64,000 nucleotides of DNA, from positions 2,604,001 to 2,668,000 of the forward strand of contig NZ_CP084561.1 of the NCBI RefSeq assembly GCF_021789315.1, read 5' to 3'. The notes beneath the pieces are model-generated. The model saw nothing but the letters and a program-made list of their open reading frames with translations, was not told the DNA's origin and did no database searches. Positions 26,233-34,526 of the stretch are shown piece by piece. Each line of letters starts with the position of its first letter. Within the stretch, counting starts at the first letter, position 1. The stretch comes from Arthrobacter sp. FW305-BF8. GTDB taxonomy: Bacteria; Actinomycetota; Actinomycetes; Actinomycetales; Micrococcaceae. The position numbers and the translations under genes were made by a program.

Positions 26233-26997
26233 CTATGTTGCCGCTCCAAAGACCCGCGACATCGGCTGCCAGGCAACCAGCCAGCAGGCCGCCACCACCA
26301 GGGAGAAGAGGACGATCCAGACGCCGGAGGGCACTGCGGTGGCGCGGTAGAGGATGTAGGCGTCGGAGGACCGCAGCTGGTCGCGGCGGCGGAGGTGGAC
26401 ATTCGTCAGCTTGAGCAGGTCCCGGACGGCAGCAACGAGAAGTGCGACGCCAAGAATGATAGCCACGTGGCCGGTGAACGCGGCGGGCACATTGATGATC
26501 ATGGCCGCCACCGCCACCACCGCCCCAAGGAGGATGAGCACGCCGGCGGCGTTGCGGATGAAGAGCAGTGACGCCAGCAGGATCAGCAGTCCGGCAGACA
26601 TGGCGGCCGGGCCCCAACCGCTGAAGCCCGCCCACACCAGGGCGGCGCCGGTCACTCCGGGAACTGGATAGCCCCAGAATCCTGACCACACGGCGGCGGC
26701 GCGCCCGCGGGTATAGGACGTGGTGGTCCCGCCGTGATTCAGCTGCAGCCGGATGCCGCCCAGCCGCTGGCCGCTGGTCAGTGCGGCAAAGGCGTGCCCC
26801 AGTTCATGGGTCACCGTGGCGAGCAGGCCGAAATATCGCCATGTGGCATTGGGAACGGACAGCGCCGCCGCGATGAGCACGACCGCCAGGAGCTCGGTGA
26901 CGGAGACCGCTGGAATAGCGGTCTGGGTGAATCCGGCAGCCACCCGGTCCCACCATTGTTCGGGCAGGGATGGGCCGGGGAGTTGCACATAAACCAT
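26233..26997 (-). CDS. M50-family membrane metallopeptidase
   Basis: An integral membrane protein of about 254 residues with the zinc motif HELGH near residue 65 (LLATVTHELGHAFAALTSG) and six or so hydrophobic segments. It belongs to the M50B-like group often annotated as SREBP-site-2-protease-like, which cleave within membranes. The usual second motif of site-2 proteases, a downstream NxxPxxxLDG, is not obvious, so the family call is moderate. ATG 26997 is used; TTG 27006 is possible. The small ORF at 27037-27195 lies just upstream on the same strand. Confidence 0.75.
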   Translation of the reverse strand: MVYVQLPGPSLPEQWWDRVAAGFTQTAIPAVSVTELLAVVLIAAALSVPNATWRYFGLLATVTHELGHAFAALTSGQRLGGIRLQLNHGGTTTSYTRGRAAAVWSGFWGYPVPGVTGAALVWAGFSGWGPAAMSAGLLILLASLLFIRNAAGVLILLGAVVAVAAMIINVPAAFTGHVAIILGVALLVAAVRDLLKLTNVHLRRRDQLRSSDAYILYRATAVPSGVWIVLFSLVVAACWLVAWQPMSRVFGAAT

Positions 26998-27036
26998 AGG
27001 AATCAAGGCTACAGGGGAATGCCTTTCGGGTCCGGG

Positions 27037-27195
27037 TCACAGCCCGGGCAGGGTTGGCGGATCCTCCATCAGCGATGAGGCGTCGTCAGGGACCACCAAA
27101 TGCAGCATGCTTTCCACGGGGGCTTCGCCCATCGCGATCAGGAGCTCATTGATCGACATCTGCCCGGCAAGCTCCCCGGGATGTTCCTCTTCCAT
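27037..27195 (-). CDS. Small acidic protein, 52 residues
   Basis: This ORF reads MEEEHPGELAGQMSINELL and ends SSLMEDPPTLPGL. It is acidic, with a central amphipathic or hydrophobic helix and no cysteine. No family is recognised. It does not overlap the yqeY coding region (27385 on) and is read toward the M50 gene 40 bp downstream. There is no good ribosome binding site at ATG 27195. A TATGTT -10-like box lies only about ten bases upstream, so a leaderless transcript is possible. A LexA-like dyad covers this position. The internal Met13 is another start. It could be spurious. Confidence 0.45.
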   Translation of the reverse strand: MEEEHPGELAGQMSINELLIAMGEAPVESMLHLVVPDDASSLMEDPPTLPGL

Positions 27196-27198
27196 ACA

Positions 27199-27214
27199 TA
27201 GAACATATGTGCGA
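27199..27214. promoter_or_regulatory. LexA/SOS-box-like dyad
   Basis: TAGAACATATGTGCGA matches 10 of 12 defined positions of the actinobacterial SOS box TCGAAC-N4-GTTCGA. It overlaps the likely promoter of the 52-residue ORF, within a second short dyad ACATA-N5-TATGT (27196-27210). Confidence 0.35.
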
Positions 27215-27384
27215 AGACCGTGGCAGCGGGGAAGGACACGCGGCAACACCTGATCCTGGGCGGTACCGGTCCCTTGCAGCGCGGGTTTCTGCGCGATGCG
27301 GGGTCCTGGGCATTGCTGTGTCCTAGTCGCTGCAGGCCAGCGGGTCCACGATTGAGGTACACACCCTGTCGAGAGAAGGAAGTC

Positions 27385-27849
27385 ATGGCCACGCTGAAAG
27401 AACGCCTGCACGGGGACGTCGTAGCACACCTGAAGGAGCACAATAAGGTGGCCCTGGGCACCGTGCGTAGTGTCCTGGGCGAGATCGAGACCCGGGAGAA
27501 GTCGGGCAAGACGCCGGTGGCGCTCGACGACACGCAGGTGACGGCATTGCTGCAGAAGGAGGCGGCGAAACGGCGCGACACCGCCCGCATATACACCGAA
27601 GCGGGGGAAACGGAGCGGGCCGCCGCGGAAGTCGCCGAGGCAGAGGTTATTGAGGCCTACCTGCCGAAGGCCCTCACCGCACCCGAGGTGGAGGGCATCG
27701 TGGACGAGGTCATCGAAGGTTTGCGGGCGGACGGCACGGAGCTGTCCGTGCGGCACATGGGCGCCGTGATGAAGCCGGTGACGGCCCGGGTGGCAGGCCG
27801 TTTCGACGGCAAGGCGGTGAGCGATATCGTCCGGCAGAGGCTGACCTGA
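27385..27849 (+). CDS. GatB/YqeY domain protein
   Basis: A 154-residue stand-alone YqeY protein (MATLKERLHGDVVAHLKEHN, then VRSVLGEIETREKSG). It consists of the helical tail domain that in GatB binds tRNA, here without the amidotransferase part. Its function is not established; a tRNA-related role is assumed. ATG 27385 follows GAGAGAAGGAAG. A longer in-frame extension has no family similarity. Confidence 0.93.
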   Translation: MATLKERLHGDVVAHLKEHNKVALGTVRSVLGEIETREKSGKTPVALDDTQVTALLQKEAAKRRDTARIYTEAGETERAAAEVAEAEVIEAYLPKALTAPEVEGIVDEVIEGLRADGTELSVRHMGAVMKPVTARVAGRFDGKAVSDIVRQRLT

Positions 27850-27988
27850 GCAGGGTGGGACGGGGCGACCTCAAGCCATCCACACTGCCTGCCAACCGGC
27901 ACTGGCCGGTGATCGACACTGAACGGCAATCGACACTGCCCGGCAATGGGAGGACGATAAAAGTACACCAACTGTTAGGAGGTCGGTG

Positions 27989-28186
27989 ATGTGCTATTCA
28001 TCGTGTGAAGGATGGCGGAACTACAGGAAGGAAGCGGCCAAGGAGGCCGAGGGACGCCCGGAAGCAAGGCCGGCCGAGACCCCCGAACCCCAGGTGCAGG
28101 CAGAGGAAAGCAGGATGTGGGCCTACCTCGCCCGGCTGGAGGAAACCGCTGACCGTGGGCGTGACCGCATCCGCGAGAATGCATAG
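27989..28186 (+). CDS. Small charged protein, 65 residues
   Basis: This protein reads MCYSSCEGWRNYRKEAAKEA and has a Glu/Arg/Ala-rich helical remainder, with two N-terminal cysteines (C2 and C6). No family with known function is recognised. The evidence that it is real is strong: AGGAGG lies 6 bp before the ATG, the next upstream gene ends 139 bp earlier, and a perfect terminator follows 7 bp after the stop. GTG 27986 is too close to the ribosome binding site. Confidence 0.8.
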   Translation: MCYSSCEGWRNYRKEAAKEAEGRPEARPAETPEPQVQAEESRMWAYLARLEETADRGRDRIRENA

Positions 28187-28193
28187 GCACAGC

Positions 28194-28227
28194 AAAGAAA
28201 GGCCCCGCAGCGGCGGGGCCTTTCTTT
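28194..28227. terminator. Bidirectional terminator, 15-bp perfect stem
   Basis: Bases 28194-28208 pair perfectly with 28213-28227 around AGCG. A-rich and T-rich ends on either side let it work for the small gene (+) and the glycerate kinase operon (-). Confidence 0.93.
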
Positions 28228-28244
28228 CTGCTTGCGGCCATCCG

Positions 28245-29432
28245 TCAGGAGGCCGGATGGCCAGTGCTTCGCTGCCGAAGTCCCGCTGCTATGTCCTGTC
28301 CGATCCGGTGCAGCAGTGCGGCGGACAGTTCGGGGTCTTTGGAGGAGTCCTGGTCCGTGTAGTCGGCCAGGGTGTAGACCCGGTCCAAGGACATCTCGGA
28401 CCAGCGCTCCTGCGGGAGCAGCGACCGTCCGGCCACCGCGATGATCGGGCGGCCGCCCGACCGGCGGGCGACGGCGGCGGGAAGCTTGCCGGCCAGGGTC
28501 TGTTCGTCGATGCTGCCTTCGCCGGTGATGACGACGTCGCAGCTGTCCTTGCGGGCGTTGAAGTTCAGCAGGTCAAGGAAGTAATCGGCACCTGACACCT
28601 GCCTTGCCCCGAGCAGCAGGCAGGCGTAGCCGAGTCCTCCGGCGCTTCCGGCCCCTTCGTGCCCTGCCAGGGCCCCGGCCTGGGGAACGCCTGCCTCTGA
28701 CAGTTTGGCCACGAGGTGCGCCAGGCCGGCGTCGAGGGCCGCGATCTCCGTGGACCCGGCGCCTTTCTGCGGTCCGAAGACGGCGGGGGCACCGGTGGGA
28801 CCGAGCAGCGGATTGTGCACATCGCTGGCCACGATGAGGTCTGTATCCGCGAGTTCCGGCAGAACCGCGGGGTGGATGGAGCGGATCCGGCCCAGGGTCC
28901 TGCCGTTGCCGTCCAGCCGCCGCCCGTTGGCATCGAGGAAGCGGTAGCCCAGGGCGGTGAGCATTCCCATGCCGCCGTCGGTGCTGGCGCTTCCGCCCAG
29001 AGCCAGGACGATCCTCGCAGGACGAAGGCTGAGGGCAAACAGGACGGCTTCGCCGAAACCTCGGCTGGAGGCGTTCAGCGCCGCCAGCTTGCCTTCCGGC
29101 AGGAGTGCCAGTCCACAGGTGTTGGCGACCTCGACCACTGCGGTGGAGCCGTCGAACGCGATGCTGGCCTGGACGGGCTGGCCGGTGGGGCCGGCCACCG
29201 TGTAGCTGCGGCGGGTGAAGCCTGCGGCGACGGCGGCGTCGACGCTGCCGTCGCCGCCGTCGGCCAGGGGAAGCAGTTCGCACCGGACCGCTCCGGCCGT
29301 ACCGGGCACATCAGCTGCCGAGCGGAGCCCGGCGGCCAGCGCCTGCGCGACTTCGGCCGCGGTGAGGCTGCCTTTGAACTTGTCGGGGGCGATGAGGGTC
29401 CGCACGGTCTGCGGGGCGGGGGTGCTGGTCAT
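28245..29432 (-). CDS. Glycerate kinase
   Basis: A 395-residue enzyme of the GarK/GlxK family, which phosphorylates D-glycerate (to 2-phosphoglycerate in the GarK group). Signatures are IAPDKFKGSLTAAEVAQAL, LADGGDGSVDA, ALGGSASTDGGMGML, and near the end GEGSIDEQTLAGK. It is the last gene of the minus-strand cassette headed by the tartrate dehydrogenase. It starts one base after the symporter gene ends, so translation is coupled. The position fits conversion of glycerate made by decarboxylation of tartrate. Confidence 0.94.
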   Translation of the reverse strand: MTSTPAPQTVRTLIAPDKFKGSLTAAEVAQALAAGLRSAADVPGTAGAVRCELLPLADGGDGSVDAAVAAGFTRRSYTVAGPTGQPVQASIAFDGSTAVVEVANTCGLALLPEGKLAALNASSRGFGEAVLFALSLRPARIVLALGGSASTDGGMGMLTALGYRFLDANGRRLDGNGRTLGRIRSIHPAVLPELADTDLIVASDVHNPLLGPTGAPAVFGPQKGAGSTEIAALDAGLAHLVAKLSEAGVPQAGALAGHEGAGSAGGLGYACLLLGARQVSGADYFLDLLNFNARKDSCDVVITGEGSIDEQTLAGKLPAAVARRSGGRPIIAVAGRSLLPQERWSEMSLDRVYTLADYTDQDSSKDPELSAALLHRIGQDIAAGLRQRSTGHPAS

Positions 29433-29433
29433 G

Positions 29434-30921
29434 TCAGACGTTTTCCGAGTAGGCGGGGCGGCGATCAGCGAACGGTGAGCGTTCGGCGTCGGCTACGTGC
29501 CGGGGTGTCGAATTTTCGCCGTCAGGGTGCTGCCTGGGTGAGTGGTGGCCGTATTCGGTCAGGTCGTCGTCGATGTCGGTGACGTCGTCGACGTGCACGG
29601 GATCCTCAGCGGGCATCGGCTCGACGGTTTCTCCGGCGAAGACGCGGCGGGCGCGGTCGGCGTCGAGGGTCCGGTCCCACCAGGCAATGAAGAGGGTGGC
29701 GACGGCGTTGCCGGTGAAGTTCACGATGGCCCGGCATTCAGACATGAACTTGTCGATGCCGAAGATGAGCATGATGCCGGCGGCCGGGATGGTGCCGATG
29801 GTGGTCAGGGTTGCGGTGAGGGCGATGAAGCCGCCGCCGGCGACGCCTGCTGCGCCCTTGGAGGTGAGCAGCATGACGGCGAGCAGGCCCAGCTGCTGCC
29901 CGATGGTCAGGTCGGTGTTGGTTGCCTGGGCGATGTAGAGGGCTGCCAGGGAGAGGTAGATGGCGGCGCCGTCGAGGTTGAAGCTGTAGCCGGTGGGAAC
30001 GACGAGGCCGACGGTTTCCTTCTTCACGCCGGCGTGCTCGAGCTTGCGCATCAGGCCGGGCAGGGCCGGTTCGGCGGTGGAGGTGCCCAGGATGAGCATG
30101 TATTCCTCTTTGAGGTGCCGGATCATCGTGAAGATGTTCAGCTTCAGGAACGCCATGACCGAGCCGAGAACCACCACGATGAACAGGATGGAGGTGACGT
30201 AGAACAGGGCGATGAGTCCGCCCATGCTGGTCAGCGAGGACACGCCGTACTTGCCGACAGCGAACGCCATCGCGCCGAATGCGCCGAGCGGGGCGGCCTT
30301 CATGATGAAGCTCAGGATCTTGAACATGACACCGGTGAGGCGCTGCACGCCGTCCAGGACGGGGGCGCCGACCTTGCCCATGGCGTTCAGGGCGATGCCG
30401 AAGACGACGGCGATGAAGATGATCTGCAGGATGTCGCCCTCAACGAACGGGCCAACGATGCTGTTGGGAATGATGTGGGTGAGGAACTGCCACCATTCCT
30501 GGTGCGCGCCGGCGTCGATGAGCTTCGCGGCGGACTCGGAGGTCTTGATGGTGGACGCGTCGGCGTTGACCCCGTCACCGAGGCGGAAGACGTTGATGGC
30601 GACCAGGCCAAAGACCATGGCGCAGATCGTGCCGATCTGGAAGTAGGTCAGGGCCTTCAGGCCTGTCATGCCGACCTTCTTCAGGTCGGCGACGCTGGCG
30701 ATGCCGCCCACGATCGTGAGGAACACGATGGGGCCGATGAGCATCTTCATCGAGTTCACGAACGTGGTGCCGATGGGTTCCATGGCGATGCCCGTGGACG
30801 GCGCGAGCCAGCCGACCAGGATGCCGATGAGAATGGCGGTCAGTACCCAGAAGTACAGCTGCCTGTACCAGCGGGTTTTGCGGGCAGGGGCTGCCTGGCC
30901 GGCGGTGGTGATGTGGTCCAT
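29434..30921 (-). CDS. DAACS-family dicarboxylate:cation symporter
   Basis: A 495-residue inner-membrane transporter of the glutamate/C4-dicarboxylate family. It has eight helices plus two re-entrant loops. The diagnostic parts are GTSTAEPALPGLM, PTGYSFNLDGAAIYLSLAAL and FMSECRAIVNFTGNAVA. A hydrophilic, acidic tail of about 60 residues at the C-terminus is longer than in classical DctA. Context between a tartrate/malate dehydrogenase and glycerate kinase suggests uptake of tartrate or malate. Confidence 0.93.
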   Translation of the reverse strand: MDHITTAGQAAPARKTRWYRQLYFWVLTAILIGILVGWLAPSTGIAMEPIGTTFVNSMKMLIGPIVFLTIVGGIASVADLKKVGMTGLKALTYFQIGTICAMVFGLVAINVFRLGDGVNADASTIKTSESAAKLIDAGAHQEWWQFLTHIIPNSIVGPFVEGDILQIIFIAVVFGIALNAMGKVGAPVLDGVQRLTGVMFKILSFIMKAAPLGAFGAMAFAVGKYGVSSLTSMGGLIALFYVTSILFIVVVLGSVMAFLKLNIFTMIRHLKEEYMLILGTSTAEPALPGLMRKLEHAGVKKETVGLVVPTGYSFNLDGAAIYLSLAALYIAQATNTDLTIGQQLGLLAVMLLTSKGAAGVAGGGFIALTATLTTIGTIPAAGIMLIFGIDKFMSECRAIVNFTGNAVATLFIAWWDRTLDADRARRVFAGETVEPMPAEDPVHVDDVTDIDDDLTEYGHHSPRQHPDGENSTPRHVADAERSPFADRRPAYSENV

Positions 30922-31059
30922 GATTCCTACCTCATTGTGGAATGTCGCTGGAGATGTCTTGAAGAATGAATGTGCGGGACGGGCGGGAGTTAGTTACCTC
31001 GCCGCCCGTCCCGGTGCTGGTTTGTGCGCTCGGCGGGCCGGGCGCGGGAGGTGTTGTGG

Positions 31060-32157
31060 CTAGACGGTTGCCAGCGTGCTGGTCAGGGCCTTGATGATCG
31101 CCTCGGTGACGTCCTCGGTGTTGGCGTCGCCGCCGATGTCGCGGGTCAGGTATCCGGCGCCGGTGGTCTGCTCGATGGCGGCCTCCACCTTGCGGGCTTC
31201 CTCGTGCAGGCCGAAATGGTCCAGCATCAGCGCGGCGCTGGCGATCGCGCCGATCGGGTTGCTGATGCCCTTGCCGGCGATGTCCGGGGCGGAGCCGTGG
31301 ACCGGTTCGAACATGGACGGGAAGCGGCGCTCGGGGTTCAGGTTGGCGCTGGCGGCCAGGCCCAGGCTGCCGGCCAGTGCCGAGCCCAGGTCGGACAGGA
31401 TGTCCGCGTTCAGGTTCGAGGCCACGACGACGGAGAGGTCCTCGGGCTTGAGGATGAACTTCGCGCTCATGGCGTCCACCAGGACGCTTTCGGTCTGTAC
31501 GTCGGGGTAGTCCAGGGCCACGCGGTTGAAGACTTCATCCCAAAGGACCATGCCGTACTGCTGGGCGTTGGACTTGGTGACCGAGGAAACCTTCTTTACC
31601 GTCCGGGTCCGGGCCAGGTCGAAGGCGAAGCGCATGATGCGCTCGCAGCCCTTCTCGGTGAACAGTGCGGTCTGCAGGGCCACTTCGTTGCCGGGGCCGC
31701 GGCCGCTGAGGTTCCGGCCGCCGAGGCCCGCGTACTCGCCTTCGCTGTTCTCGCGGACCACGATCCAGTCGAGTTCGGTGTTGTCCGCCTTGCGGAGCGG
31801 GGACTCGACACCCGGGAGGAACTTGACCGGGCGGATGTTGGCCCACTGGTCGAAGTTCTGGGTGATGTTCAGGCGCAGGCCCCACAGGCTGATGTGGTCC
31901 GGGACGTTTTCCCAGCCGACGGCGCCGAAGTAGATGGCGTCGAAGTCCTTCAGGGCGTCCAGGCCGTTGGGGTCCATCATCTGGCCGGTCTTTTCGTAGT
32001 AGCCGCAGCCCCAGGGGAACTCGGTCCAGTCGAAGGCGAACTTGCCCCCGGAGTTCTCTGCCAGGGCGTCCAGGACGCGGCGGCCGGCGGAGACAACTTC
32101 CTTGCCGACGCCGTCTGCGGGGATTGAAGCGATGCTGAATTTCTGGGTGGCGCTCAT
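31060..32157 (-). CDS. Tartrate dehydrogenase/decarboxylase (D-malate dehydrogenase family)
   Basis: A 365-residue beta-decarboxylating dehydrogenase of the isopropylmalate/isocitrate fold. Features include IPADGVGKEVVSAGRRVL, the substrate loop VRENSEGEYAGLGGR and the NAD site VHGSAPDIAGKGISNPIGAI. This subfamily (TtuC/YeaU/DmlA) converts meso-tartrate to D-glycerate and CO2, oxidises L-tartrate, or decarboxylates D-malate to pyruvate. Glycerate kinase downstream favours tartrate. ATG 32157 follows GAGGAGG. An upstream extension of 64 codons in the same frame crosses the operator and is rejected. Confidence 0.92.
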   Translation of the reverse strand: MSATQKFSIASIPADGVGKEVVSAGRRVLDALAENSGGKFAFDWTEFPWGCGYYEKTGQMMDPNGLDALKDFDAIYFGAVGWENVPDHISLWGLRLNITQNFDQWANIRPVKFLPGVESPLRKADNTELDWIVVRENSEGEYAGLGGRNLSGRGPGNEVALQTALFTEKGCERIMRFAFDLARTRTVKKVSSVTKSNAQQYGMVLWDEVFNRVALDYPDVQTESVLVDAMSAKFILKPEDLSVVVASNLNADILSDLGSALAGSLGLAASANLNPERRFPSMFEPVHGSAPDIAGKGISNPIGAIASAALMLDHFGLHEEARKVEAAIEQTTGAGYLTRDIGGDANTEDVTEAIIKALTSTLATV

Positions 32158-32281
32158 GTGCCGACCTCCTCGTTGAGTTTGTTGGCAGCGTGGCCCTGTT
32201 AGCGGGGTCACACTGTTTTCTTCCTCTTCAAGTAGACGGTCCGGCGGCTGTTCGCGTCCAAGACTTAGTTTCGATACGGCA

Positions 32282-32298
32282 GATAGGTTCTGCCTATC
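32282..32298. promoter_or_regulatory. LysR-type dyad before the dehydrogenase operon
   Basis: GATAG-N7-CTATC, perfect over 5+5 bases; the symmetry extends one base on each side of the spacer (GATAGG/CCTATC). It overlaps the 3' end of the lysR gene, 125 bp upstream of the dehydrogenase start. The same motif recurs at 33306-33322. Confidence 0.7.
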
Positions 32299-33211
32299 GT
32301 TCCAGCGTCCGGTCGGCGTCCGGTTCCTTGACCACGTGCAGCTCAGCAACTTTCAGGAAGGCATGGGCAGCGGGCGTCAGGCCGTCCTTCCGGCTCAGGA
32401 TGGCCACGTCCAGATGGGAAACGGGTTCGATCTGAACGGTCCGCAGTCCGGCCTTGTGTGCCGTCGGCGCCCAGGACGATGGCATGACGGCATGTCCGAC
32501 GCCCGCCAGCACCAGGGGAAGGATCGAGGTCCGGTGCGCCACTTCGACGACGATTTCTGCTTTGACGCCATGGGCAAGGGCGTCGTCCACGAGCCACCGC
32601 ATCAGTGATCCGCGCTGGCTGGCGATCAGCCGGTGCCCGTCGAGGTCCTCCCGCTGGATGGTGCTCCCGGCGGTGAACGTGTCGGCGTGGGGGTTGACGA
32701 TGAGGATGAGCGGCTGGCGTTCCAGGTCCAGGACGTTGACTCCGGGGACGCGGATGGGACTCGAGGATCCGGCCAGGCCGATTTCGGTGCTGCCGCTGCG
32801 GACCGACTCGACCACCTCCTCCGGAGTGAAGGCGGCGCTGACGTTGAGGCGGACCTCCGGGTGCAGCCTGGTGAACTCGGCGGTCATGGATGTCAGCGGC
32901 TCGATGCCGGGGGAGGGCATGGTGATGATGTCCAGGCGGCCGCTCCGCAGGCCGCGAAGCGACTGAACGGCGGACTGGGCCGCGTCCAGATCCCGCATCA
33001 CCAGCCGGGCGGGGCCTACCAATTCCTTTCCGGCCTCGCTGAGGACAGCCCTTCGCCCGATGCGGTGGAACAGCGGCACGCCCAGGTCCTTTTCCAGGCT
33101 GGCGATGGTCTGGGACAGGGACGGCTGGGCGATGAGCAGGTGTTCTGCCGCGCGGTTGAATCCGTCGTGGTCAACCACCGCCAGGAAATACTTCAGCTTC
33201 CGGGTGTCCAC
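32294..33211 (-). CDS. LysR-family regulator of the tartrate cassette
   Basis: A 305-residue regulator. The winged HTH is at residues 1-60 (MDTRKLKYFLAVVDHDGFNR, then AAEHLLIAQPSLSQTIASLE). An effector-binding domain of the periplasmic-binding fold follows. It lies immediately upstream of, and in the same direction as, the dehydrogenase-symporter-kinase genes. Matching dyads lie on both sides of the gene, fitting autoregulation and activation of the operon. The inducer is presumably tartrate or malate; this is inference from context. Confidence 0.93.
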   Translation of the reverse strand: MDTRKLKYFLAVVDHDGFNRAAEHLLIAQPSLSQTIASLEKDLGVPLFHRIGRRAVLSEAGKELVGPARLVMRDLDAAQSAVQSLRGLRSGRLDIITMPSPGIEPLTSMTAEFTRLHPEVRLNVSAAFTPEEVVESVRSGSTEIGLAGSSSPIRVPGVNVLDLERQPLILIVNPHADTFTAGSTIQREDLDGHRLIASQRGSLMRWLVDDALAHGVKAEIVVEVAHRTSILPLVLAGVGHAVMPSSWAPTAHKAGLRTVQIEPVSHLDVAILSRKDGLTPAAHAFLKVAELHVVKEPDADRTLER

Positions 33212-33224
33212 GCCAGCTCCTTCT

Positions 33225-33260
33225 CCGGTCCGTTCGTTTGGCCCGGTCCGTTCGTTTGGC
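33225..33260. repeat. 18-bp tandem repeat, two copies
   Basis: CCGGTCCGTTCGTTTGGC occurs twice head to tail, with a partial third unit (CCGG) behind it. It lies between the lysR start and the upstream dyad, so copy number would change the operator-promoter distance. Confidence 0.9.
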
Positions 33261-33305
33261 CCGGACCTGGCCCTTCCCTTCGTGGCGGAGGCCCGGCGGG
33301 GCTCT

Positions 33306-33322
33306 GATAGCTTACGCCTATC
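33306..33322. promoter_or_regulatory. LysR-type dyad upstream of lysR
   Basis: A second GATAG-N7-CTATC, within CTGATAG-N7-CTATCAG (33304-33324). It lies about 95 bp upstream of the lysR start and overlaps the stop codon of the lipoprotein gene. Confidence 0.7.
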
Positions 33323-33860
33323 AGCGGCCGCGGGACGTGATCCGAAAGCCCGCCACGGCGCCGGAGGGGTGACCGGACTCGAGCCGCAGCAAACGCGCCT
33401 GGATTGGGCCGCGCTCCAGTTTGGCCGCGTGCTCTGAGACCTCGCCGCAGTCGAACGCAGTTTCCACGATCTCAGAGCCCCCCTGATTCGCCTGGCTGAC
33501 GGTCAGCTGCGCGTCCGGGGCGCCAACGCACGCGAAGGTGACTGTGTACTGGCCGGCCGCCGGTACCTGTCCGGTCTTGGAAGAGCCCATGGACTGCCCG
33601 CCGACAAGTACGGAGTCGGCCAGGACGAGGCCGGTGGCCGGTGCGCCGCCAAGGAGCTGGTCCAGTTTGGTCCGGTTGCTGGCGATGCGGGCAGCGAGCG
33701 CGGGATCGTCTGCCGGCTGTGGCGGGCGGCGGGTAGCTGGTGACACGGCGTCCGTCGGTGTGTCTCGTTCGGTTGCGTACTCGCAGCCGGCCATGCTGCC
33801 GGATACGAGCAGGCCTGCCAAAAGTATCCGTGCCTGCCGTGTTCCCCCAAGTCCTGACAT
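33321..33860 (-). CDS. Putative lipoprotein
   Basis: A 179-residue protein with a lipoprotein signal: RQAR, a hydrophobic stretch (ILLAGLLVSG) and the lipobox SMAGC, which gives a lipidated Cys at about residue 26. The mature part is Thr/Pro-rich at first and then holds two further cysteines (FACVG and FDCGE) that could form a disulfide. No enzyme motif was seen. It is upstream of lysR on the same strand, with 109 bp between them. Probably surface-exposed, function unknown. Confidence 0.8.
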   Translation of the reverse strand: MSGLGGTRQARILLAGLLVSGSMAGCEYATERDTPTDAVSPATRRPPQPADDPALAARIASNRTKLDQLLGGAPATGLVLADSVLVGGQSMGSSKTGQVPAAGQYTVTFACVGAPDAQLTVSQANQGGSEIVETAFDCGEVSEHAAKLERGPIQARLLRLESGHPSGAVAGFRITSRGR

Positions 33861-33944
33861 GCCCCGAGCCTACGTGAGGCGGTGCCGAGGGCAAGCGTTC
33901 AAAGGCTGTCAACACATTGGTGAAACGGCTGGCATACTCTGAGC

Positions 33945-34400
33945 ATGGCCGTCACCTTCGAATGCACCTCGTGGACAACCATCGGGATGACCGAGCTGTT
34001 CGACCTCTCCCGGAGCATCGACGCCCACAAGGACTCGATGGCCCGTTCCCGGGAGGAAGCCGTTGGAGGCGTCACGTCGGGGCTTATCGCCTTGGGGCAG
34101 GAGGTCACCTGGCGCGCCTGGCACTTCGGGCTGCCTATACGGATGACGAGCCGGATCACGGAGATGCAGGCACCGCACTACTTCGTCGATGAACAGGTCC
34201 GGGGGCCGTTCCTCCGCTTTCGCCACCTCCACGAATTCAGTGAGGTCCCGGCCGGAACTGTCATGGTGGACCGGATCGACTTCGCGGCGCCGTTCGGGCT
34301 TCTGGGACGCGTCGCGGAGAAACTCTTCCTGGCGCGCTACCTCCGCAAGCTCATTGAGACGCGCAACCAGCACCTGACCGCCGGAGCACGGGCTGAGTGA
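33945..34400 (+). CDS. SRPBCC-family protein
   Basis: A 151-residue protein resembling the SRPBCC/START-like group often annotated as cell-division inhibitor or cyclase-like. Elements are LFDLSRSIDAHKDSM, a beta strand series with GLPIRMTSRITEMQAPHYFV, and RGPFLRFRHLHEFSEV. Such proteins hold a hydrophobic ligand in a helix-grip fold. No cysteine and no catalytic motif. It stands alone, followed by the convergent aminotransferase gene. Confidence 0.85.
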   Translation: MAVTFECTSWTTIGMTELFDLSRSIDAHKDSMARSREEAVGGVTSGLIALGQEVTWRAWHFGLPIRMTSRITEMQAPHYFVDEQVRGPFLRFRHLHEFSEVPAGTVMVDRIDFAAPFGLLGRVAEKLFLARYLRKLIETRNQHLTAGARAE

Positions 34401-34526
34401 TGCTCGGGCGGCCAAGCGTAAAGACCCTGCCTACTGGACTGCGAGCTCCTTCAGGGCGTGGCTGCCTGGCGTTCCGTGCTTTCGCCCAACAGCGCGGCTC
34501 CATTGCTACTGGTCGCATTGGTCATC

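Noticed and set aside
27138..27756. Long minus-strand ORFs opposite yqeY
   Set aside because: They are shadows of the yqeY frame; only the last 52 codons (27037-27195), outside yqeY, could be a gene.
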